From contig JAMWCA010000088.1 of NCBI GenBank assembly GCA_023819545.1, forward strand, positions 1-5,673: DNA of 5,673 bases, given 5' to 3'. Positions within the stretch are counted from its first letter, which is position 1. Every line of letters begins with the position of its first letter. The stretch is from Candidatus Omnitrophota bacterium. GTDB taxonomy: Bacteria > Ratteibacteria > UBA8468 > B48-G9 > JAFGKM01. A model generated the notes under the pieces. That model was not told the origin of the DNA, searched no databases, and saw only the letters and a list, made by a program, of their open reading frames with translations. Both the position numbers and the translations under genes were made by a program. Shown here in pieces: positions 1-4,932 of the stretch.

Positions 1-58
1 CTATATCATAATCACCAATTTTTTCTTTTTGTGGTTTGTAATTTATATCGTCACTCAT
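1..58 (-). CDS. Start of an unidentified gene, running off the left edge
   Basis: Only the first 19 codons are visible (MSDDINYKPQKEKIGDYDI, then the edge). The ATG at 58-56 lies inside the end of the preceding 54-codon Mod fragment, giving an 8-nt ATGAGTGA overlap, and an AGGAGAG SD sits 7 nt upstream at 72-66. A good SD plus the coupled overlap make this a real start. The N-terminus is hydrophilic and lysine/aspartate rich, with no signal peptide. I do not recognise the family. From its position behind a truncated Mod leader, parallel to the methyltransferase at 3228-4370, I infer another R-M or defence gene, but nothing in 19 residues proves that. Confidence 0.6.
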   Translation of the reverse strand, partial: MSDDINYKPQKEKIGDYDI

Positions 59-215
59 AGTGAATCTCTCCTATATCTGAAAAAAGAAACTTTATCAAAT
101 CTTTATCAAGTTTTATCGCCAGTTCTATAACTTTATTTTTCAAAAGTTCACCTTCACTAACAAGTCGTTCGTCTTTTTGAAGTAAGTTTTTTAAACTGTC
201 TAATAAGTTTTGCAT
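51..215 (-). pseudogene. Duplicated N-terminal fragment of type III Mod (54 codons)
   Basis: The ORF runs from an ATG at 215-213, behind a strong GGAGGA SD (226-221), to a TGA at 53-51. Its first ~46 residues (MQNLLDSLKNLLQKDERLVS through the LIKFLFSD region) match the N-terminus of the Mod fragment at 4367-4855 with only a few substitutions (DER for DRR, GEL for GKL, FLF for LLL). After SD the sequence diverges into IGEIHYE and stops, so it carries none of the methyltransferase core. The SD and frame are intact, so a 54-residue peptide could be made and could couple translation to the overlapping next gene. I call it a gene fragment that came from duplication or recombination. A regulatory leader-peptide role is possible but inferred. 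Confidence 0.75.
66..72 (-). promoter_or_regulatory. Ribosome binding site for the left-edge gene
   Basis: AGGAGAG on the minus strand, 7 nt before the ATG at 58. It lies just downstream of the segment shared with the second mod copy, so this SD belongs to the incoming gene, not to the duplicated mod leader. Confidence 0.6.
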
Positions 216-226
216 ATTAATCCTCC
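75..226. repeat. Direct repeat, copy A (mod SD plus first ~46 codons)
   Basis: Aligns without gaps to 4715-4866 at a constant offset of 4640 nt. By eye there are eight mismatches over 152 bp (positions 81, 89, 90, 149 and 168-171). Similarity stops abruptly on the gene-start side just past the SD (after ~226) and on the other side near 75. The two copies are in the same orientation. Confidence 0.9.
221..226 (-). promoter_or_regulatory. Strong SD of the duplicated mod leader
   Basis: GGAGGA, 5 nt before the ATG at 215. It is identical to the SD of the other mod copy (4866-4861) and marks the upstream edge of the duplicated segment. In the res frame it is read through as Gly-Gly. Confidence 0.8.
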
Positions 227-229
227 GAT

Positions 230-239
230 CTCTATAGAG
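230..239. other. Short perfect palindrome at the res/mod junction
   Basis: CTCTATAGAG is a 10-bp perfect inverted repeat. It lies in the ~39-bp filler (227-265) that belongs neither to the recognisable res sequence nor to the repeated mod leader. It could be a junction scar or chance; no function is assigned. Confidence 0.35.
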
Positions 240-503
240 TTATGTATTTCAAACTCGGTTTTTATTTTACCTGAACCGGTTGCCATATGAAAGAGTAAAT
301 GTGCAGGAAATTGTCTTCTTTGATATTCCTTAAGATAAAAATTAAACCGACCTAATATTTCTTTCTGATATTCCCGCAATTCAAATTTAGGATTAAGATT
401 TTGAACTATTTCTAGGTCAATTCTTGATTTAAAATAATCTTCTCCGTGCGCTTCTTTTAATGAATTAAAAGTTTCGTAGAGCATAAATTAAAATGTAACC
501 TAA

Positions 504-2096
504 TTAATAAAAATTCTTATTGGATTCTTCTAATATTTCTTCCTCTCCATTTTCTTTCTCTAATTCTAAAAAATTTTTAATCCTCAAAAATAATTCAGGA
601 ATTTCATTGTTTTCGTTAATTGCCCATTCGTAAGCATTCTTTACTTTATCAGCCCCTTTCCCTTCCGGTAATTTTAAAAATTTTTCTAAATTTCCCGGTA
701 TTTCTATTCCCTTGCTATCTTTTATCTCTGTAAGCCAGTCTTCCCGAGGGTTATATTCTTCCTCACTATCTTGGTCCCATATCGCAAAATAATCTTGTAT
801 ACCAACCAACTTGCAAACTCCAACAAAATAATTCACTCCACCCTTGCCACCGCATTCAACAATAGAAACCCCGTTTTTATTTAAATCAAAATTCCACCTT
901 TTTTTGCAAAGCGTTGTCCACAAAATTTTATCCGCCGCCCCCTCAACTAAAAGAATCTTTTTAGCAAAAAATATTTCATTCCTTTCAGGGTTGAAATGAG
1001 TATAGATTCTAAATTTTTCTCTTTCAGCCGTTTCCCTCGTTAAATATTTTTTATTTTTTTGCAAAGCTATTGTTCCTTTCTCTTTTGTTTTTCTTAATAT
1101 TACTATTTCGTAAGCATAAAAAGCATCAATAAAATTTGGGTTGTGTGTTGTATAGAATATTTGAGATTTTTTAGAAATTTCTCTAAAAGATTGATAAAGA
1201 CTTCTTTGGGCATTTGGATATAAGAAATTTTCGGGTTCTTCTATTCCAAAAATAACTTTTCCACCCATTAATTCTGCGTAAGTTTGGAATATAGAAATCA
1301 ATAATAAATTTTGCATTCCTGCACCGACTTCTTCAGCATCAAAATCTTTTTCTAAAAATTCGTCTTCTTTTATGCTTATTTGAAGAGTCTTATAAAACCA
1401 ATTTAAATTATAAATATTCAGCTTTGGAGTAAATTTACTACCAAGGCCTCCGCTATTTATCTCACAATATTTTTGAAATGTATCAACAAACTTTTTAAAA
1501 GTAACTACTTGCGGATTGAAATCTCTTTCTAAAAATTCCTTTGCTGGTTTAATTTTTTCTGAAAAATTATTCTTTAAACTTTCTTCATCACTTTTATAAT
1601 GTTTTAGATAATTTTCATAAATAAGTTTCATTAACTTGCCTAAAAGAGTCCACTGACTAACACGTAATTCATCTGTTAAATTCCTCTCCGCAGGAATATA
1701 AATAAAATGACATTCCTTCTTAAAATTTTCTTGATAATAAAAGTCCTGTCCGTTATTGATTGTTGTTTTAACAGAAAGTTCAGGTTCGAGTCTCATTTCT
1801 AATCTGATAGAGTTAACTATGTTTTTTCTTTCCTGTTTGTACTTGTCAATGTAAGAATATTCCACTACCGGATTAAAGTTAAGTTCAATTAAAATCGGTT
1901 CACTTGGATCATAAAATAATTCTCTTGCAACTTTCGCTTTTGTGGTCCACCCTTCTCCCAATACTAAATCTATGGCTCTAAGAATATTAGTTTTACCAAC
2001 ACTGTTTGGCCCAATTAAAGCACACAAGCTTTCTGGTTCGATAGTTAAGTGTTTGATTGACCTGAAATTTTTTATTTCTAATCTTGAAATTTTCAT
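504..2096 (-). CDS. OLD-family ATP-dependent nuclease (ABC ATPase plus Toprim)
   Basis: This 530-aa protein has the two-domain OLD layout. The N-terminal SMC/ABC-type ATPase shows Walker A GPNSVGKT (29-36), a signature-like GAGMQNLL segment (258-265), Walker B VIFGIEEPE (281-289) and an H-loop TTHNP (316-320). The C-terminal Toprim nuclease domain has the glutamate motif LLVEGAADK (382-390) and the metal-binding DQD at 441-443. OLD proteins are DNA nucleases, several with anti-phage roles. This one has no adjacent UvrD-like helicase (GajB type), which favours a stand-alone class 1 OLD, although only 5.7 kb is visible. It lies 9 nt after the mod C-terminal remnant and 19 nt before res, so it probably belonged to the original type III operon. 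All key residues are present and it looks functional. No clear SD precedes the ATG. Confidence 0.9.
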   Translation of the reverse strand: MKISRLEIKNFRSIKHLTIEPESLCALIGPNSVGKTNILRAIDLVLGEGWTTKAKVARELFYDPSEPILIELNFNPVVEYSYIDKYKQERKNIVNSIRLEMRLEPELSVKTTINNGQDFYYQENFKKECHFIYIPAERNLTDELRVSQWTLLGKLMKLIYENYLKHYKSDEESLKNNFSEKIKPAKEFLERDFNPQVVTFKKFVDTFQKYCEINSGGLGSKFTPKLNIYNLNWFYKTLQISIKEDEFLEKDFDAEEVGAGMQNLLLISIFQTYAELMGGKVIFGIEEPENFLYPNAQRSLYQSFREISKKSQIFYTTHNPNFIDAFYAYEIVILRKTKEKGTIALQKNKKYLTRETAEREKFRIYTHFNPERNEIFFAKKILLVEGAADKILWTTLCKKRWNFDLNKNGVSIVECGGKGGVNYFVGVCKLVGIQDYFAIWDQDSEEEYNPREDWLTEIKDSKGIEIPGNLEKFLKLPEGKGADKVKNAYEWAINENNEIPELFLRIKNFLELEKENGEEEILEESNKNFY

Positions 2097-2104
2097 ATTA
2101 TCAT

Positions 2105-2110
2105 ATTATA
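2105..2110 (-). promoter_or_regulatory. Possible -10 element just before the OLD gene
   Basis: TATAAT on the minus strand ends 8 nt before the OLD start codon (2096), overlapping the last codons of the mod remnant. The sequence 17 bp upstream (GTTAAA, 2133-2128) matches the -35 consensus at only three of six positions. The OLD gene has no SD, so a near-leaderless transcript starting here is conceivable. The region is very AT-rich, and a chance match is equally plausible. Confidence 0.2.
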
Positions 2111-2396
2111 CTTTATAAAACCCTCTATTTAACTTTTTATCCTTTTCACTTACTCCATACTCTTTATCTTCAATTTCGCTGTAATTAACATATAGGTGGT
2201 TTTTATCTAAACACTCATATAAAAATCTTTTCTGGTCCTCAAGAGATAATTCATCAAAATCTTTAGCGTGTTCATCAATGGTTCTAATATCAACTTTATA
2301 ACTTAAAAATGCTTTCCCTTTCATTTTATCCCATAATTTCTTTATCTCCTCTTTTGTTTTTGCTTTTTTTATTTCATCAACAAATTTTTCATTTTG
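2106..2396 (-). pseudogene. C-terminal remnant of type III Mod (~96 residues)
   Basis: The frame is open from just after a TAA at 2399-2397 to a TAA at 2108-2106. It reads QNEKFVDEIKKAKTKEEI, then KKLWDKMKGKAFLSYKVDI, and ends LYVNYSEIEDKEYGVS through KKLNRGFY. From memory of the family, the FLSYKVD segment and the LDKNHLYVNYSEIED...YGVSEKDKKLNR...FY ending are typical of the extreme C-terminus of type III Mod proteins. An ATG at 2324 gives a 72-codon ORF, but no well-spaced SD precedes it and homology extends upstream of it, so I treat the whole frame as a remnant. It overlaps the end of the endonuclease gene by 8 nt. The matching N-terminal piece lies at 4367-4855, so the two look like halves of one interrupted mod gene. 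There are no internal stops. Confidence 0.75.
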
Positions 2397-3222
2397 TTAT
2401 TATTAAAACTTTTGTAACAGCTGTATATGTTTTTCTTCCAAATGTAAAAACAATCTCATCTTTTTTTGAAACTGTTTCTCTATTAAAGAAATTATCAATT
2501 TCTTGGAATACAAGAGTAAAATCTCTTTTTAATTCCCAACTTTTCTCAGGATTATCTTTATCTAATAATACAACAAATAACCGATTATCAGCACCGAATC
2601 TTTGAGCACCTTGATTCTCATACATCCAGATTGCTAATTCAGAGGGATTTTTTATTGCATCTTTTGGATTATATCCACGAGGTAAATATGTTACCTTCAA
2701 ATCAAATGGTTGCCCATCAAAAAAAATATCAACACCTTTTATATTTTTAATAGTAGGAACTACTCTTGGATGGGTACTTATATGCTCTTCTATCAAAACA
2801 GTTGTCCAATAGTTAAACCAAGTACATATTACATATTTTGTGATATCATCATGAAGTTTTACTTTGACATTATTTAACAAATCTTCATAACAAACAATTT
2901 TCCTTACATATTCTGTTTGTATCTTCTGATCTAACTGCCCTTGAACCACACCCCAAGAAAAAGTCTTCACTTTCATTAATTCCTTCTTTAAATCTTCATC
3001 AGAAATAATTCTTCTTCTTTCTTGAATCTTTTCTGTGTATTTCTGTTTTATAAATTCGTCTATAACCTTTTCTTCGGGCTCCTTATTCAAAACTTTTTTG
3101 ATAATTTCGTTGGCCGAACCAATATTTCCTACACTAAAATTCAAAGCAAAGGTTTTCAACTGTGGTAATGGAATACAACTAAGTTTTAGATTTAATACTT
3201 CCTTTCGACTTAATAACGGCAT
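2389..3222 (-). CDS. Putative PD-(D/E)XK restriction endonuclease
   Basis: A 277-aa soluble protein without an obvious named family. Its key feature is the run GVDIFFDGQPFDLKVTYLP (163-181). D165 followed by D174-L175-K176 fits the PD-(D/E)XK nuclease core, with hydrophobic strands around both acidic positions. E145/E146, in the helix-like TTVLIEEHI segment, could supply the preceding acidic residue. The N-terminal half (about 40-125) is charged and probably helical. The ATG at 3222 lies 5 nt after the methyltransferase stop, with an AGGGA SD at 3235-3231, so the two genes are tightly coupled, as expected for a methylase/endonuclease pair. The role is therefore cleavage of DNA at sites left unmethylated by its partner. 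The fold and pairing are inferred; specificity cannot be read from the sequence. Confidence 0.7.
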   Translation of the reverse strand: MPLLSRKEVLNLKLSCIPLPQLKTFALNFSVGNIGSANEIIKKVLNKEPEEKVIDEFIKQKYTEKIQERRRIISDEDLKKELMKVKTFSWGVVQGQLDQKIQTEYVRKIVCYEDLLNNVKVKLHDDITKYVICTWFNYWTTVLIEEHISTHPRVVPTIKNIKGVDIFFDGQPFDLKVTYLPRGYNPKDAIKNPSELAIWMYENQGAQRFGADNRLFVVLLDKDNPEKSWELKRDFTLVFQEIDNFFNRETVSKKDEIVFTFGRKTYTAVTKVLIITK

Positions 3223-3227
3223 AGCTT

Positions 3228-4370
3228 TTATTCCCTATTTTTTTTGAATAGCATAATATATTCATGTTTAAAAATATAGAACCCACCAACCAACGCCCTA
3301 TATCTCCATAGTTCTTTTTGATTCCTTTTCCCTCTTGTTCCTTCAAAATTCTTAACAATTATACTTTTCAATAGATATCCTCTTTTTAAAACTTCTTGCA
3401 TGCAATAAAAACCTAAAGGTATCCATTCACCCTTAGAATATTTATCACCAATAACCAAAACAAAATATCTCCCTTTTTCCAAATAAGTAGTCAAATTATC
3501 TACAACTTCACCAAACATTTTTAAAAATTCTTCCGTATTCCTCGCATTAGAAAGATCATTTATATCTTTTGAAAATTTAATAATATCGTGATACGGTGGA
3601 TGCATAATAAGAAGTTGAACTTCCTTGATGTTATATTTTTTTAAAATTTCTTTTAGTTCCACTGTTCTACTATCTTTAACAATTACCTCACTAACCACAT
3701 TAAACCTATTTTCCTCTTTTTCGATTATCTCTTTTGCTTTTTTTGCAACTTCAGGATTTAATTCTATACCAATACCGTTTCTTCCTAATCTTCTACACTC
3801 GATTAAAGTTGTTCCACTACCGACAAAAGCATCTAAAACCCATTCCCCTTTTTTAGTGTATCTCAACATCATTTGACGAGGAATTTGAGGAATAAAATTT
3901 CCCCAATACCAACCCTGGTGTACTCCTGAAGTATCTCTCTTACTTAATATCCAAAGACTATCGGTAATAATCTCATCATATTCCTTCCACCTGAGAAGAT
4001 TTATATCGTTGATTTTAGAAGTTTTAACTTTTTGGACACTATTCCGTAATCTGTCAAGATAATATCTTGCTCTTGTTATTGTCTGTGATTTTAAAATTTG
4101 ATTTAATTCAGTTATAAGAACATCTTTACGTAATAAGATAGTATCTCCATTAACATCAATATTTATTAAACCCTGTTGATCTTTTTTATTATTGATTAAG
4201 ATATCTTTTAAGATAACAGCTCTATTTTTAATAGAGATTAAATCATCTAAGTTAGCAATATCAGATAAAACCTCAATAAATTTTTCTTTATTTAATATAA
4301 TTACATTATGAGTAAGATGATTTGCTTCTAAATTTTCTAATGTTAATTGAACATTGTTTTTAGTTTTCAT
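3228..4370 (-). CDS. DNA methyltransferase (amino-methylating, N6-A or N4-C)
   Basis: This 380-aa SAM-dependent DNA methyltransferase has motif I DAFVGSGTTLIECRRLG (180-196), the acidic end of the second strand in GIGIELNPEV (200-209), catalytic motif IV LLIMHPPYHD (253-262), and a late HEYIMLFKK strand (369-377) typical of N4/N6 DNA methylases. Motif I precedes motif IV, although the FxGSGTT form is the one usual in beta-class enzymes, where IV normally comes first. SLWILSKRDTSGVHQGWYWG (138-157), just before motif I, also looks like part of the SAM pocket. The N-terminal ~125 residues have no recognised domain and may hold the target-recognition part. The ATG overlaps the stop of the Mod fragment (ATGA, 4370-4367), with only a weak SD of its own, suggesting translational coupling. 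It likely protects host DNA from the downstream endonuclease. Confidence 0.85.
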   Translation of the reverse strand: MKTKNNVQLTLENLEANHLTHNVIILNKEKFIEVLSDIANLDDLISIKNRAVILKDILINNKKDQQGLINIDVNGDTILLRKDVLITELNQILKSQTITRARYYLDRLRNSVQKVKTSKINDINLLRWKEYDEIITDSLWILSKRDTSGVHQGWYWGNFIPQIPRQMMLRYTKKGEWVLDAFVGSGTTLIECRRLGRNGIGIELNPEVAKKAKEIIEKEENRFNVVSEVIVKDSRTVELKEILKKYNIKEVQLLIMHPPYHDIIKFSKDINDLSNARNTEEFLKMFGEVVDNLTTYLEKGRYFVLVIGDKYSKGEWIPLGFYCMQEVLKRGYLLKSIIVKNFEGTRGKRNQKELWRYRALVGGFYIFKHEYIMLFKKNRE

Positions 4371-4855
4371 CTTTCTACTTTATCAATCCTTTTTGCGTTA
4401 GTAAACACTTTTGGGTCAAGCAAACGGCTGACCTCATCTGGAGCTAATGTCTCATTCCAGAAAATTTCATCTCGTTTTTGATCTTCTTTTGTTATCCCGC
4501 CTTCTAATACACAATCTTTGTAAGGCCAAGATAAAACAACTTCTTTTTTCTCGCTTATAAATTCTCCTTGTTCATCAATCAAACCAATTTTATTCTTAAA
4601 TGCAGTATAACTATCAGGTAAAAATTGTTTATTGGAAACAAACTTTATAAATTTATCTTTATCAAAAACCAAAACACCATCTACATTAACAAAAAACACT
4701 TTCTTCATCTTTTCATCTGATAAAAGAAGTTTTATCAAATCTTTATCAAGTTTTATCGCCAGTTCTATAACTTTATTTTTCAAAAGTTTACCTTCACTAA
4801 CAAGTCGCCTATCTTTTTGAAGTAAGTTTTTTAAACTGTCTAATAAGTTTTGCAT
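4367..4855 (-). pseudogene. N-terminal fragment of type III Mod (162 residues)
   Basis: Type III Mod proteins carry ~150-200 residues ahead of their SAM-binding core. This fragment is that region: EFISEKKEVVLSWPYKDCVL (98-117), EGGITKEDQKRDEIFWNETL (118-137) and APDEVSRLLDPKVFTNAKRI (138-157) are hallmark Mod sequences that normally lead into the DPPY domain. Instead the frame ends DKVER-stop, and the methyltransferase ATG overlaps that stop. I choose the ATG at 4855 because it follows a strong GGAGGA SD by 5 nt and matches the start of the duplicated copy. A GTG six codons upstream is less likely. There are no frameshifts or internal stops, so the peptide is probably still translated, perhaps now serving as a lead-in for the methyltransferase. 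On its own it cannot methylate DNA. It matches the remnant at 2106-2396 as the other half of one gene. Confidence 0.85.
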
Positions 4856-4866
4856 ATTAATCCTCC
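4715..4866. repeat. Direct repeat, copy B (mod SD plus first ~46 codons)
   Basis: Partner of 75-226, same orientation, ~95% identical by eye. The copy includes the SD and the codons for residues 1 to ~46 of the Mod fragment. Copy B continues into genuine Mod sequence (DEKMKKVFFVNVDG), so B is the likely source and A the derived copy. Confidence 0.9.
4861..4866 (-). promoter_or_regulatory. Strong SD that fixes the mod start at 4855
   Basis: GGAGGA, 5 nt before the ATG at 4855-4853. The same SD precedes the duplicated copy. It lies inside the reading frame of the alternative GTG start at 4873, which argues against that longer start. Confidence 0.8.
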
Positions 4867-4873
4867 AATTCAC

Positions 4874-4930
4874 TTAAATCCTTTTTTTAGCTTCAAGTTT
4901 TTCTGTTAGTTTGTATTCTTTATCAGTCAT
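4874..4930 (-). CDS. 18-residue ORF between hemD and mod
   Basis: ATG at 4930-4928, TAA at 4876-4874, encoding MTDKEYKLTEKLEAKKRI, a charged and probably helical peptide. It begins 2 nt after the hemD stop, with no SD of its own, and ends 18 nt before the mod start. It could be translated by reinitiation after hemD, be the truncated start of a former gene, or be chance. No family is recognised. Confidence 0.3.
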   Translation of the reverse strand: MTDKEYKLTEKLEAKKRI

Positions 4931-4932
4931 TT

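Larger units (their letters stand above)
200..484 (-). pseudogene. Truncated type III restriction subunit Res (first 73 residues)
   Basis: Res is the SF2 helicase and nuclease subunit of type III restriction enzymes, usually several hundred residues to about 1,000 long. Here only the N-terminus survives. NPKFELREYQKEILGRF (31-47) is the Q-motif-like start of the helicase domain, and HMATGSGK (66-73) is Walker A (motif I). Family homology ends exactly at the Walker A lysine (codon 268-266), where Thr is expected next. The frame then runs through ~39 bp of unrelated sequence and into the duplicated mod leader, stopping at 202-200, so the last 21 codons are not Res. The start ATG at 484 lies 19 nt after the OLD gene stop, with only a weak SD. 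Without DEAD-box, helicase and nuclease motifs it cannot work as Res. Confidence 0.85.
2389..4370 (-). other. Methyltransferase-endonuclease cassette inserted in type III mod
   Basis: This ~2-kb block contains exactly two genes and lies between the N-terminal (4855-4367) and C-terminal (2396-2106) pieces of a type III Mod gene. On both sides the mod reading frame stops within a few bases of a cassette start or stop codon. ATGAAAA occurs at both junctions (4370-4364 and 2392-2386), a weak microhomology in AT-rich DNA. No transposase, inverted repeat or att-like sequence is visible. I infer replacement of the mod core by recombination rather than transposition. Confidence 0.65.

Noticed and set aside
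2106..2324. A free-standing 72-residue gene starting at ATG 2324
   Set aside because: Mod-like sequence continues in frame upstream to about 2396 and there is no well-placed SD, so it is better read as the tail of a broken mod.
2309..2605. Plus-strand ORF of 98 codons
   Set aside because: Antisense to the endonuclease 3' end and mod remnant; Ser/Leu/Phe-rich shadow translation with no SD or family features.
3035..3247. Plus-strand ORF of 70 codons
   Set aside because: Antisense to the endonuclease 5' end; Phe/Ile/Ser composition is that of reversed Lys/Glu-rich coding sequence.
3625..3876. Plus-strand ORF of 83 codons resembling a membrane protein
   Set aside because: Antisense to the methyltransferase motif I-IV region; apparent hydrophobicity comes from reversed Lys/Glu codons.
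2386..4370. Insertion sequence or transposon carrying the methyltransferase/endonuclease pair
   Set aside because: No transposase, terminal inverted repeats or convincing target duplication; only a 7-bp AT-rich match at the junctions.
4632..4820. Plus-strand ORF of 62 codons
   Set aside because: Antisense to the Mod N-terminal fragment; a shadow frame.
4853..4873. GTG at 4873 as the mod start
   Set aside because: It would place the strong GGAGGA SD inside the gene. The ATG at 4855 is correctly spaced from that SD and is conserved in the duplicated copy.
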